A model generated the notes under the pieces. It was not told the origin of the DNA. It saw only the letters and a program-made list of their open reading frames with translations, and did no database searches. From assembly GCF_000003815.2 (NCBI RefSeq), contig NC_049987.1:19162444-19226443 (forward strand): a DNA stretch of 64,000 nucleotides, in the 5' to 3' direction. Below, piece by piece: positions 43,550 through 55,324 of the stretch. Source of the DNA: Branchiostoma floridae. Taxonomy: Eukaryota > Chordata > Leptocardii > Amphioxiformes > Branchiostomatidae. The translations under genes were made by a program, and so were the position numbers. The stretch's first letter is position 1. Each line of letters starts with the position of its first letter.

Positions 43550-45300
43550 TTGTATTTTTTAATGTCATTAGATTAGCCATTGGAAGATGTATACGTCAGT
43601 GATAGCTGTTGTTGAATTCATGGGAGCGTGCGTGATTTACCAAAACAATTAGAGCATCCTCTATTCATTAGCAAGTCGCTGTTATTTGTATGTATATATG
43701 TACCAATTTTCAGCTTGATTGCTTTCTTAGTAGAGCGTGGAAGCTAATTATAGTTTGAAAAGTTTAACCTCAAGGAGAAACAATGACACTGCTGGTGGTG
43801 TTTTTTTTTGTTGTTGCAACATTCCAATTAATCTACTGCACTTCTATTAAAGTCACATTACAGAAAATTATTCAAATTTTAATCATTGGAATTTGATCGT
43901 AAAATAAATTACTTTCTTTAACTTCTTTGTTTGCTAATAAAACCGAAATAAAAATTACATAAAATAAAAACAATTCATTATGAAAACGCTGAAATGAAAA
44001 TGATACGTAACAAATACATGTGGCCTTGCCCCTCAAATTGTATGAAGGGAAACTCTAAAATTGATTTTAGTTTTGTAACAATTGAGCATAATTTGTTTTG
44101 ATCACTCATAAGCTTAAGGGATATAGATAAACGTGTACGACATAGCCTTGAAAATAGACAGGGTGTGTCATCTTTCAAAACGCCATGGTTGTTTGATTGC
44201 AAGTGAAATCTTGAATATTACAACCATTCAAGTAGAAATTCATTGATACATGCAAGTGATACATACTAATACTTCTTGATACAAACAACTGATGTGCTGG
44301 AGAGCTAGTATCACAATAATGATGGCTTATGCAACGAGAATATAATCATGTCAGATGTATGCTAGTGACGGTGTCATATAATCTATTGGATTATCTAAAT
44401 CATGTTTGAACGACGCTAACGAAAAGGGTTCGCGCATTCTAAATACCAACCGCACCTCTCTGTAAGTTGCACGCACCAGTACTTTGTGTCTGAAGCTGAA
44501 GAAAGAATGGCTAAGGCAGAGGAAAAAATTCCGTGTATCAGGTTGCATCCTTTTTTCCTTGCCAGCATAGGCCTTTCTTTCAATCTTTGAATGAGATTAA
44601 ATTAGCATAAATTCAAAACAGATTCTTTGTACTTTACATCCACGTTAACAGATGAAAGCTTTGAAAAGTTGATGTAAAATGTGTTGTAAAAACAACAGAT
44701 TGAGTACATGTTACATATGTGTGTAGGGCAGGTGCAACGGTCGCAGTTATTGATTATGCAAATAATGTCTTAATTTGCTTAATTTATGCGAAAATGCCAT
44801 GATTCCTAGGAAATAAATGATTGGACTTTCAAATTTGTCACATGTGTAAGTTAGTTTACCGTGAAAGTTACCATGATGTGTTATATAGATGCAACTATGG
44901 AAGACATTGGGATAGCATTTAAGAAAAGTTCTATAATTATATTTCATGAAGGTATGTGGTTCCCGAACTACTTTTGAATAAAACGGAAAAGACAGATACA
45001 CAATCCCTACCTACTCATCCTAATTTTTCAAGCCCCTAACCGGAAACAAATCATCTATTTCCCTATGCCTAACCTGATTCCCGGGGGAAACGTAAGCCTG
45101 CTATTCCCCTGTTAGGCAGGATTCAGACGAACAAAATGAAATGAATACCAAGTAATCGTAAACTCCATCCCTTCACGCCTCCAGAACGCAGGATCTTTGA
45201 TTAATAGAAAAGAGGGTTAGCCCCGGGTCGGGTCACCTATTGTCTCCCTCCAAAATAGATGTGGACCGCCATCACTTCTCTCTCACACGGAATTACACTT
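43550..45300. other. No recognisable feature
   Basis: AT-rich intergenic sequence; short minus-strand frames have no family match. Confidence 0.4.
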
Positions 45301-45306
45301 GAAAGC

Positions 45307-45660
45307 AGTGGGAGATTAGTAGAGTGGGGGAGGACGTTCGGTTGTGATGCACATTTAATTACATCTTCCGTTATTCCCATACATCACCAGAGGAATGCAG
45401 TGTGCATCATTAGTACACAGAACACACGGAAAACTTGGATATGACGCTAGTTCACCTTTATCCGCGGGGTAACCTATATTCGTAGGAGATTAGCGGAGTA
45501 GGGGAAGTAGTTCGGTTGTGATGCACCTTTACCAACACCTCATCTTCCGTTATTCCCATACACCACCAGCAGAATGTAGTGTGCATCATTAGGACGTAGA
45601 ATACACGGAAAACTTGGATGTAACTCTCGTTCACCTTTATCCGCGGGGTAACTTATATCC
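45307..45660. repeat. Tandem duplication (about 177-base unit) carrying a TIR end
   Basis: Both units contain TTCGGTTGTGATGCAC, CATCTTCCGTTATTCCCATAC, AATG.AGTGTGCATCATTAG, ACACGGAAAACTTGGAT and then GTTCACCTTTATCCGCGGGG. Confidence 0.85.
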
Positions 45661-45854
45661 GAACATTTAAAAAAAAACAGATTATTTAGGGATATCAAGT
45701 GGACGGACGGTGGTTTCAGGCTGCAATATTTTGAAGAAAAAAAAAGCATTTTGAAATAAAACGGATATAGGTTACCCCAATATTTGAAAATATGGCAGTT
45801 AGATATATGAATACGGATATTGGTTACCCCTTGGATAAAGGTGAACTAGCGTTA
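45443..45854. mobile_element. TIR element of the CCTTTATCCGCGG family
   Basis: Left end ACGCTAGTTCACCTTTATCC then GCGGGGTAACCTATAT; right end, inverted, AACGCTAGTTCACCTTTATCC. Inside are TTTAGGGATATCAAG and GGACGGACGGTGGTTTCA blocks that recur in other copies. No transposase frame. The left part is modified by the tandem duplication. Confidence 0.65.
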
Positions 45855-46084
45855 GTTCTGCCAACAGCGAGCAACTGTGTCGACAACTGTAGGTGAAGAT
45901 TTTACATTTGTTTGGTTGTTTCAAAATTCGAAGCCTAAATAGTAGTTGAGCACGTAAAAATGACCGCATTGAAATGATTGCAATATTGAAAATATTCAAT
46001 ATTTCTAAATAAGTACTTACAAGGCAAAGATAAAGATAAAGCCAATACATGACGTTTTAAATACAACATTGACTGTAAACGACA

Positions 46085-46430
46085 GGGGAGGGGTCTTAGG
46101 ATTTATTTATATCAACCTTTGTAAATGATACGCCAAATAAATAATTAATAAACTTGAATCTAACTTAATGTATTACATTTGTATTTTGATACATCCCAAA
46201 AAAAATTATAAACGTTTGGTGCAACCGATTTGCATTACAATTGCATTGGTGTTGAATAGCTTTGTTTGGGCTCCACTCGATTTCTAATTATATTCGAACA
46301 TTGATAGGCGTTCAAAATTCTTGTAATCCCAATGTATTAAACATTGGACCTTACAACGACCCCAAAGCTTTGCCCACGTCAGCCATACTAAACTTGACGC
46401 GCCGCAAATCTGTCATGGAATATTAGCCCC
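46085..46430. other. No gene; AT-rich with a possible retrotransposon 3' tail at 46100-46160
   Basis: ATTTATTTATATCAACC and CCAAATAAATAATTAATAAAC resemble simple 3' tails, but no coding part is present. Confidence 0.3.
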
Positions 46431-46431
46431 G

Positions 46432-47476
46432 TCAGGGACAGGACCTGGTGCTGGTGTCAGAGAAACGCTATAAATATTGACGGGCTGGATACACGAGGAC
46501 CTAGGGCAACCTGATCCCTGTCAACTAAGGTCACGTGAAGTAAAGCCGTAAATCACGTGGCAAATCGTCATGAATCACGTGAACCCAGGTCCTAAATAAC
46601 GTGGGCTTTGCCAGCTGTCCAGGTTGGGTACAGGGACAGGACCTGGTACTGGTGTTAGAGAAACGCTATAAATATTGACGGGTTGGATACACGAGGACCT
46701 GATCCCTGTCAACTAAGGTCACGTGAAGTAAAGGCGTAAATCACGTGGAACATCATCATGAATCACGTGAACACTGGTCCTAAATAATGTGGACCTTGCC
46801 AGGTGTCCAGGTTGGAAACAGGAGGACCTAAGGCAACTTGAACCCTGTCCACTTTGGTCTCAGATCACGTGAACTAAAGCCGTAAATCACGTGGCACAGT
46901 GTTATGAATCACGTGAACCGAGGTCCTAAATAAGGTGGACCTCGACAGGATTGGCCTCCTGTATCCAGGTTGGGTACATGAGGACCTTAGGCAAGCTGAT
47001 CCCTGTTCACTATCACTGAGGTCTCAGATCACGTGAACTAAAGCCGTTAATCACGTGGCACAGCATTAAGAATCACGTGGACGCCTGTCCCAAATAACGT
47101 GGACCTTGACAGAGTTGGCCTCCTGTATCCAAGTTCACTATCACTGAGGTCATTATGAATCACGTGGACGCCTGTCCCAAATAACGTGGACCTTGACAGA
47201 GTTGGCCTCCTGTATCCAAGTTCACTATCACTGAGGTCTCAGATCACGTGAACTAAAGCCGTTAATCACGTGGCACAGCATTATGAATCACGTGGACGCC
47301 TGTCCCAAATAACGTGGACCTTGACAGAGTTGGCCTCCTGTATCCAAGTTGAGTCCAAGTTGAGGACCTTAGGCAGCCTGATCTCTGACAGTATTAGCCC
47401 TTAGGACCCAAGTCACGTGAACTACAACCTTAAATCACGTGGCAAAGTATCATAAATCACGTGAAGCTAGGTCCTA
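46432..47476. repeat. Tandem array with regularly placed CACGTG palindromes
   Basis: About six units of 85-190 bases. A unit has GGACCT, ATCCCTGTCAACT-like, then three CACGTG sites about 20 bases apart (GGTCACGTGAA, AAATCACGTGGCA, GAATCACGTGAAC), then GGTCCTAAATAACGTGGACC and CCAGGTTGG. I count about 19 CACGTG in all. CACGTG is the canonical E-box bound by bHLH-zip factors (established). Whether these sites act is unknown. Confidence 0.9.
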
Positions 47477-47832
47477 AATGATTTGGATTTTGCTGAGCTA
47501 TCCATAGGGCTGGATAGATTTGCATATAGATTCGCATTACCTTTATGCTGTCAGAAACCTCAGGCCAACATGTGTCCATATCAGGAGTCTGAGATGAGCT
47601 GAACTTATATTTAAAGCTATAACCTGGGGCAACCTATATCCTTGTCCATACATACACGTATTATATTGTCCATATTATACTGCAATATCAAACTGCAATA
47701 CTTTCGAATATTGTGGATAACTTATCCGTCGTTATATTATTTTCAAATATTGCAGTTTGAAACCACCATCTGTAGACATCCCTAAATACCCTGTCTCTCA
47801 AAAAACGTAATACTATATAGGTTACCCCGCGG

Positions 47833-47932
47833 NNNNNNNNNNNNNNNNNNNNNNNNNNNNNNNNNNNNNNNNNNNNNNNNNNNNNNNNNNNNNNNNNNNN
47901 NNNNNNNNNNNNNNNNNNNNNNNNNNNNNNNN
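47833..47932. other. Assembly gap (100 N)
   Basis: A run of exactly 100 N, a conventional unknown-size gap. It begins right after GGTTACCCCGCGG, the terminus of the repeat family common in this region, so repeats probably broke the assembly. Confidence 1.
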
Positions 47933-47939
47933 ATTAAGT

Positions 47940-48840
47940 TCATTCGTTCGTCTGTCTGTTCCATTCCAAAAATAAGTGATTACCAAGGCAGTCGCGTTGG
48001 TGTCATGACCTATGTCTGGTGCTAATTCGTCAAATTCGGAGCCGTGAAAGACTTTAAATATCCACAAATCGACCCTGTCTCACCGTTAACAGCCTAACAG
48101 GCGTTGAAATAGGTCACAGTGCAAACGGAATACAAAATTAAGCTTCGGTGTCACTCAAACTTGATCCCTTTCGAAGCCGATAATTGCATCAGAGGATAAA
48201 GATATAGTTCAAAACGTGAAAGGTCTCATTTGCAAGCAAATACAGCATATTTCAGCCCACCTCCCTCCACGTTCCAAAATGCAAAACTTTTGCAGAATTG
48301 GGCCGTCCAAATATAACTCTATAACAACTATAATTTTTTTTTCTTAATTTGACTCCCTCCATACGAAAATTCTCAAAAACCCCTGTAGAAAAAATCTCTT
48401 TCATGTTACCTCCTTTTAATATCCAGTGCAAAAGCTATTCCAGGTCATTTTCCTTTCATCTATAGACGCAGGAATTCAAAATATAGATTTTTTTGTCTGA
48501 AAATCCCCAAATCAATAGATGTAAAAGGTGTGTACGCCAACAAAGTCCTGTGGGAATATGTCCTTGGTACTTCATCGCCAAATTGCAAGTCAATTGCTTT
48601 CGATACAAGGTCACAGAAGATCATATGCAGGAGCCCAATAGCATGAAAATGTAACAATTAAAGGATTCAAGACTTTCTTGTGAACGGTAAAGATTTAGGT
48701 CTGGCAGTTTTTCTTAACCACAGATCAATTGTACAATTCGTCATCACCAGTGTCATTACTGGCGAAAGCTAGTGGGGAGGAGTATTGTCACGAGGTAGCG
48801 AGCAGAACTAAAAAAAGGGTCGATAGGTACGGATTTTCTG
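47940..48840. other. No recognisable feature
   Basis: Non-coding sequence after the gap. Confidence 0.4.
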
Positions 48841-48847
48841 TCTAATG

Positions 48848-49181
48848 CTAAGGGCACAACTCGCCGTATGTCAAATTTGTCCGTACGTTTTCTTTTTTTT
48901 TTGAGGCTACATCCGCCACGTATTTCTGAAAACGTTCAGGCTGTACAGAGCAGGCGCGTCGCCCGTACTTGCACGTACAGGGGGCGAATCCGCAGCCCGA
49001 TGGCATACAAAGTTCTGCCTGCACGTTACGTTCTAGGGCGTGTCTGCGTGCTCCAAAATCCGTCGGATTCCCTACGAGTTCGTACGGAGGCGGTACTTAC
49101 CACTTACGGATCCCAAAAGATTGCCCATGTTTTGGCACGTAGACAAACGTATTTGCACGTACGGTGGGTTGTGTCCTTAGC
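48848..49181. mobile_element. TIR element, GCTAAGGGCACAAC family, about 334 bases
   Basis: The left end CTAAGGGCACAACTCGCCGTA pairs with the right end TACGGTGGGTTGTGTCCTTAG. Rich in CACGTA / TACGTG words. The 108-codon frame across it is not a protein gene; the same sequence recurs at 54.5 kb with the frame changed. Confidence 0.75.
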
Positions 49182-49189
49182 TTATATTA

Positions 49190-50280
49190 AGTGATCAAAC
49201 AAGGTTTGGAATTGGAATTAACATCAGCGGCACAAAAGGTGGGACATTGTCACGTAGGGAATAACGTATCGTCGTTACGATGGACACAACGAGGGACTAC
49301 ATCTTCACGAGGGACTGGATTGAATATCAGCACCAGGGACGGGACGTCATTAACAAACGGGACCACATTGAACGCCAATACTACAGACTTGAAATCGGGA
49401 TGTGGGACGGGAAGTCTAAGAGTATTAGCAACCAGGAACTGGATTTCGTCTTATTTTCTGGCTGTCTAACATTCATCAGCGTAAGCCTGAGAATGTGGAG
49501 AAGGACAACCTCAAACCAACCGTTCAAACAACGCCACATCTTCAGAAAAGACGCTGGAGCCGCATGTTCCCCGTTTAGAAACTTTATTTGAACCGACACA
49601 CAACAAACATGTTCGCCTTGTGGCTTCCTCAGTGTTATGGGCTCGAATCGAATTAGAGATCATCAAACTTCAGGTTAGTTCAGGAAATCCATTTTACCAA
49701 AAGTTGAGCGCCAAACTAGTTCAAAGCACAGCTATTGGCTGGCATGAGACCAACCCAAACTTGCACCAGACAAACTCTGAGGATATATCCGGCCCTTCCT
49801 CCCTTTGGGGGAACCGTAATTAGCTAATAAATCTTGCCAGTTGCTGAAGAAAATCGAGTCAACCAAAACGAGTGAAAGTCGACAGGCATCAATTTATCAT
49901 AGCTCTGCGTTGTTAAAAGCTTGTCTTGAACCTCTTATTGAATGATTGTACTGTCAAGGCTCTCTTTCTTCACGGAAAAAGGTTTGCTCAGGATTCGCTC
50001 CAATTCGATTAAGCCTTGCATCAAAGAGTTAGCATTCAGCTGTGTAGTTCCTTACCGTATCTCTCGACGCCAGGACTTAAATAACGACACGCGGGTAGAA
50101 TACAGGTCTACGACCTAGCTATGTTGTCGCACGATGCACCATTGAATTGCCCGTAAGTCCTAGAAAAATATTTTGCGTTTTTGGTTACGATTCTAAAATA
50201 CATAGGGTCGGAAGGTACGGATTCTCTGTTTCTGAAATTTCTGCCCAGGTGATCAAACAAATGCAAATCCCATCTATTTA
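49190..50280. other. No recognisable gene
   Basis: 49190-49600 has overlapping open frames of 92-103 codons with many GGGAC words. No family resemblance, so not called. Confidence 0.35.
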
Positions 50281-50282
50281 TT

Positions 50283-50690
50283 TCGTTACTACATTATTTA
50301 CTGTTATATTTGTTTGCTTGCATGATGTATATATGTTATTGGTTTGTTGTGTTGTCTTGAAGTGCTTCTTGAAGTGAATTGTTACTAGTACATTCTTTAT
50401 TTCGTTTATTGTATTTGTTTGCATTTGTATTACGTACTTTATTGGTTTGTTGTTTTATCTTAAAGTGCATCTTGAAGTGAATTGTTACTACATTATTTAC
50501 CTTGTTTGTTATATTTCTTTGCTTTTGTATTGCTTGTTTTATTGGTATGCTGTGTTACACGTATATTGAAGTGCCTCTTGAAGTAAACTATTACTACATT
50601 ATTTACTTCATTTGTCATATTTGTTTGCTTGTGTTACCTACTTTATTTGTTTGTTGTGTTAACTTGAAGTGCTTCTTGAAGTGAATTATT
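50283..50690. repeat. Four tandem copies of a unit of about 105 bases
   Basis: Each copy carries TACTACATTATTTAC, TTTGTTTGC, TTATTGGTTTGTTGTGTT-like and TTGAAGTGCTTCTTGAAGTG blocks. Confidence 0.85.
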
Positions 50691-50784
50691 GCGCTATGTG
50701 ACAATGTGTTATCACTGATGTACTTAAGGTGAACTACTATCCCGTTTTATGTTTTTAAATTGTCTCTGTATGCGGCTATGCTTT

Positions 50785-50865
50785 GTTTATGTATACAGGG
50801 CACTTTGAAACCGCCATAGTGGTGATATGCTGTACCAAGATAAATTTTCAAATGAAATTAAATTG
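50785..50865 (+). mobile_element. CR1/L2-like 3' terminal fragment
   Basis: TGTATACAGGGCACTTTGAAACCG and GTGATATGCTGTACCAAGATAAA resemble the 38.65 kb tail. Confidence 0.4.
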
Positions 50866-50869
50866 GTAC

Positions 50870-51780
50870 CAAATACATTTTAGTGATGTAAAACTGAAAT
50901 GAATCAGGCGATGGTATTTCCAACATTATATTGTTATCATGCAGAAATTCATTTACACATATATATATTTTACAATGTTATCTACACTTTTGCATCTACG
51001 TTCAAAATCTGTTGTTGCCAGTGTGTGAATTACATACTAGGGAGTCTATTTTGATTTGCACGTAAAAAGAAAATACAGAAAGCGAAATTAAATAACATAG
51101 AAATACCGCAGGAGAGAGAGGGAGAACCCTAAAAGCTTTTACAAGCCCTCCTCCTAACAAACACTAAACACAATTCTACTAAGATATTTGAAATAGGAAG
51201 CAAATGATAACAGATCATAGGCAAGTAAGAGTTGAATGGTTAAAGACAAGGAAATATAGCAACTATTATAACATAAATGAAGCTATGTATATTAATAATA
51301 ATGGTTTATTCAGATATAACAGTTTTGCCACATTGCAGCCAAGGGCTGAATTGCGTGGGAAACTTCACAGAGTCATTAAAATCGTCAATAGTTAAGTAAC
51401 ATTTTGCTGATGACCATGATGGATGAAATACATATAGCATTACACTAGTTGAAAAAATGTCGATCAAAAACTAAAACAAATCTAATGACACAGTAACAAA
51501 TCAAATACAGCACGATAGCAAATCACAGATGCGTAGCAAATTCATCACCCAGATGTCAAAATTAAAATATTATGCCCCCAACCGAAAAAAGGCTCTCGGA
51601 AGGTTTTGCTAGTCGGGCAACTGAAAACACACACTTTTTTTCATAGGGCCTATGTACGTACCCTTGGGTCAGCAGATTGTTTTGAGGGAGGGATATGAGG
51701 CTTTCTAGTTAGTTTTATGTATATTTGATACCCCTATTAGTCTACGTTATAATGGCTGCTGGCGTGCATGGCGCCTCGTG
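50870..51780. other. No recognisable feature
   Basis: AT-rich, non-coding. Confidence 0.4.
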
Positions 51781-52850
51781 TGGCCGCTGAAGGGTAGACC
51801 TATAATTGGGGTGACTGACTCCTCGTCGCGATACCCAAATATGTAAAAATGAGCGGTAGCGTTCGTTCACCTTTATCCGCGAGTAACCTATATCCGTTGT
51901 TTTTAAAGGCATGGGTAACCTATATCCGTTTTTCTTAAAAGCATGGTTGTGAGGAACGCCTATAGTTTGGGTGAGTGACTCCTCTTCGCGATACCGAAAA
52001 AGCAAAGATCAACGGTAGCGTTTGTTCACCTTTATCCGCGGGTAACCTATATCCGTTGAGTTCAAAGATATGGCTGTTAGGGACGCCTATAATTGGGGTG
52101 ACTGACTCCTCGTCGCGATACCCAAATATGTAAGGATGAGCGGTAGCGTTCGTTTACCTTTATCCGCAGGTAACCTATATCCGTTGTTTTTAAAGGCATG
52201 GTTGTTTGGGACACCTATAGTTGGGGTGAGTGACTCCTCTTCGCGATACCGAAAAAGCAAAGATCAACGGTAGCGTGTGTTCACCTTTATCCGCAGGTAA
52301 CCTATATCCGTTGAGTTCAAAGATATGGCTGTTAGGGGCGCCTATAATTGGGGTGACTGACTCCTCTTCGCGATACCCAAATATGTAAGGATGAGCGGTA
52401 GCGTTCGTTAACCTTTATCCGCGAGTAACCTATATCCGTTGATTTTTTAAAGGCATACTTTTAGGAATATTAAGTCAACGAACGGTGGTTTCAACTGCAC
52501 GATTAAAATCTTAGAGTTCTGTACCTTTATCCACGGGTAACCTATATCCGTTGTTTTTAAAGGCATGGTTGTTACGCCTACTATTGTGACTGTCTCCTCG
52601 TCGTGATACCGAATAAGTAAGGATGGGCGGTAGCGTTCGTTCACCTTTATTCGCGGGTAACCTATATCCGTTATTTTTCAAAGATATCGTTTGTAGGGAT
52701 ATTACGTCAACGGACGGTGATTTCAAACTGCATTATTTTCAAAATATTAGAGTTATTCAAACAATGCATCGTCCGTCGACTTGATATCCATAAATACACT
52801 GTTTAAAAACAACGGATATAGGTTACCCCAAGAAAAAAGTGAACCAGCGT
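51780..52850. repeat. Tandem array of seven units built on a MITE terminus
   Basis: CCTTTATCCGCGGGTAACCT (or a close variant) starts at about 51870, 52029, 52157, 52283, 52412, 52523 and 52643, spaced 110-160 bases. Between are GGGTGACTGACTCCTCGTCG, GCGATACCCAAATATG and GAGCGGTAGCGTTCGTTC. Alternate units are more alike (GATACCCAAATATG versus GATACCGAAAAAGC), suggesting a two-unit higher-order repeat. An inverted terminus closes it at 52800-52850. Confidence 0.88.
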
Positions 52851-53078
52851 TACATTTAGAATTATTAGATAGACATTAGATACATAGACGTTAAAATGAT
52901 TATAAGAATCATTGTAAAAATAATGATTCATAATGATATTTAGGCCGTTCAATAAAAAAGCAACAGCAACAAAAATCAGCATAATTTACTTCACTACTCA
53001 AGAAGTTGAAAGCTACTTCACATTCAACATTGAATATAAAAAAGTTATAGTTGCCCGTAGATCTGCGAAGATGTTTAA

Positions 53079-53318
53079 GGGTGGCGTGCGAATCTTTATT
53101 AAGGGTGGTGTCCATCTCCATTTCCGTAGCCCTTGGGCCACACATTTGTGCAAGTCACTACAGCAGGGTGTTAGTCTTCCATACTCTTCCTCATGAGTGC
53201 TGAGTGCTAAGCAGAGAAAGCAGCATGACCAAAGTCTTTGGTATGACTCGGCCGGGGATGAAACTCACGACCTACCGAACGCAAGGCGACACTCTATCCA
53301 CTCGGCCATTGCACCGGT
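53079..53318 (-). mobile_element. tRNA-headed SINE, minus strand
   Basis: On the minus strand the head has GCAATGGCCGAGTGGATAGA (A-box-like) and GGTCGTGAGTTTCATCCCC (B-box-like), about 45 bases apart. The body has CTTAGCACTCAGCACTCATG and the end repeats CCACCCTTAA. The tRNA part is too decayed to be functional. Confidence 0.7.
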
Positions 53319-53439
53319 TAAATGTAAAACGTAACGTAAAATTTCAGGACCGGGGTTTGGAAAATAGTAATAACACGCCAGCCAGTAGGAAAACTAATCC
53401 AGGGGTCATCATCATCATCCGGTTGTGTTGGTTTCACGG

Positions 53440-53734
53440 ATGAACATGACTCTTTCCCCCCTCCCTCCCTATCCCCCATAGCACAATTGAACATGACTCT
53501 CTCCCTCCATCCATTCCTATCCTCCATGGCCTTGGCCAAATCTTCAACTGAGCAGCAAGCGTATTCGCAAAGTTGATAGGTTTTACATGGCCTCCCTACT
53601 CTTGCACGCCCATGCTTCGGTACCCATAGGAGAACATCACCAATGATCTCTCCTATACTCCGCCATGCGTGTGCGGCAAACCTCAGCCTTCTTTCTCGTA
53701 GGACCTGAGATAGCGGTGGTAGATCTCCATACAA
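53440..53734 (-). mobile_element. Non-LTR retrotransposon C-terminal fragment
   Basis: The frame encodes LRERRLRFAAHAWRS, VLLWVPKHGRARVGRP, then SVEDLAKAMEDRNGWRERV. This is the standard C-terminal part of a group of non-LTR polyproteins (LR.RRLRFAGH..R..... LLW.P.HG.R..GRP..TY....... EDL..AM.DR..WR). Frame intact over about 100 codons but truncated at the 5' side. Confidence 0.85.
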
Positions 53735-54387
53735 TGGGTAACCAGGGGTTAATTAGAGGCCGAAACATGGCAAAGGTCATGATTTGGTCAGGCTGTACTA
53801 ATACAGAAGAGACTGGAACTGGTTACAGGAGGGATTCCTCCGAAAGAGTGAGAACGCCCTGCCATGATGAGCGAATATTAATACTAACTGTGTGTCCTTG
53901 CTGGCAAAAATGGACGAATAAGATCAAAAGTTGCTAAAGAAATAAAACTTTGAAAATGATTTAAAAAATTGAGGGTACGCAAAGGTGTACTCTATTGCGC
54001 AACTCATATAGTGGCCCTTCCCCTTGAAACTTGTCCATGTTCTCACTGCAATAGCTCAATCTGACAAATCATAATGTAGCACCGCGCACAAGGATATATA
54101 TAATAATCCCTGCTATTGCTCAGAACGTACTTCTGTAATAATGTAATAACTCATTTGGTTAGAATTACAACCTAGGTAAATGCTAGGCGAATGTTCAAGC
54201 CCTAATTGAATGTTACCGTGAGATGACTGCATTTAAAGTGGCCTACTGCGAGTCTGAAGGGTCGATGAATCCAGTTCACTTACTCCGGTGCGTTTGTATT
54301 GATTTGTGCTTGCACGTCAAGATTGCAGAAATCGATGAAGTACTTCTTTTGCACATACGGTTTCGGGTACACTGATGGCTCTCGTTT

Positions 54388-54495
54388 AGAACAGGCCCAC
54401 GTTGGCGTAATGGTTAGGGCGCGTGGCCCAGAACCAAGAGGTTACTTTTGTCCAGAACCCAGGGGTCCTGGGTTCGAGTTCCATGACATGCAACC
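54388..54495 (+). mobile_element. tRNA-like SINE head
   Basis: TTGGCGTAATGGTTAGGGCG (A-box-like) and GGTCCTGGGTTCGAGTTCC (B-box-like) with a long insert between. It abuts the TIR element that begins at 54511. Confidence 0.6.
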
Positions 54496-54510
54496 GGTGC
54501 TTGCACTAAA

Positions 54511-54681
54511 GCTAAAGCTCAGGGCACAACCCGCCGTAGGTGCAATTTGTCCGTACGTGTTTTGGGGAGGCCACGTCTGCCACGTATTTCTGAAAACGTT
54601 AAGGCTGCGCAGGGCAGGCGCGTCGCCCGTACTGGCACGTACGGAGGGCCAATCTGCAGCCCGATGGCACACAAAGATTTG
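54511..54681. mobile_element. Left half of a GCTAAGGGCACAAC-family element
   Basis: Matches the first half of 48848-49181 closely (CCACGTATTTCTGAAAACGTT, GCAGGCGCGTCGCCCGTACT) and then stops where the next element begins. Confidence 0.7.
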
Positions 54682-55013
54682 TTAAGGGCACAACCCGCGG
54701 TACGTGCAAATACGTGCTGTCTACGTGCCAAAACGTGGGCAATGTTTTGGGATCCGTAAGTGGTAAGCACCGCCTTCGTACGAACTCGTTGGGAATCCGA
54801 CGGATGCCGGATTTTGGAGTACATAGACACGCCGGAGAACTTTACGTGCAGGTAAAAATTTGTGGGCACCTTGCGCAACCGTACGAGTGACATGCGTAGA
54901 CGCTTTTGCTTTTGCCAGTCGTTCCCCACGTTTTCAAAAATACGTGCCCCCCCCCCCCCCCCCCAAAAAAAAAAAACGTACAGACAAATCGCAGGGTGAG
55001 TTGTGCCATTAGC
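54682..55013. mobile_element. GCTAAGGGCACAAC-family element, inverted relative to its neighbour
   Basis: TTAAGGGCACAACCCGCGGT at the left and GAGTTGTGCCATTAGC at the right. The interior matches the 48.85 kb element in reverse (GGATCCGTAAGTGGTAAGC). It contains C18 followed by A12 at 54947-54976. Confidence 0.7.
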
Positions 55014-55049
55014 TTTAGTGTCCGTGGAAGGACGCGACTTTTCTGACTC

Positions 55050-55320
55050 CACTCAGATGTAAAAATGGGTACCTGGCTTCGTTTAGGGAGATAAAGAGCA
55101 TTGAAAGGATAGACACTGATACTCTTTCTACATCAAAACAGCATGCGAATGGAATGCCCTCCCGGAACACATAGCTCAAGCCAAAAACTTGGAGGCATTT
55201 AAAAATGCCCTCCGTACCAGCCATTAACCAACCATAGTCTACGGCTACTCTCCGCCACACAACAACACGACGGTCAGGGAGCGGTGCCCTGCCCACTGAG
55301 GAGCCAAAACCACAAACCAC
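55050..55320 (+). mobile_element. Non-LTR retrotransposon C-terminus and 3' region
   Basis: The frame reads YSFYIKTACEWNALPEHI, then NLEAFKNALRTSH and a stop at about 55209, as in the ends of CR1/Jockey-like reverse transcriptases (YSF..RT...WN.LP......L..FK..L). AAAATGGGTACCTGGCTTCG just upstream is shared with the 2.6 kb SINE body. Confidence 0.7.
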
Positions 55321-55324
55321 AAAC

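Noticed and set aside
46432-47476. CRISPR-like array
   Set aside because: Units are tandem and wholly related with no unique spacers, and the DNA is clearly eukaryotic.
49191-49600. Overlapping 92-103-codon frames as a gene
   Set aside because: No family resemblance, no splice support, and repetitive GGGAC words.
53240-53318. tRNA gene on the minus strand
   Set aside because: Head of a SINE; arms are mismatched and a repeat body follows.
54519-55052. 177-codon minus-strand open frame and 128-codon plus-strand frame at 54299-54685
   Set aside because: Both cover TIR elements and a C/A homopolymer; the related element at 48.85 kb does not preserve the frames.
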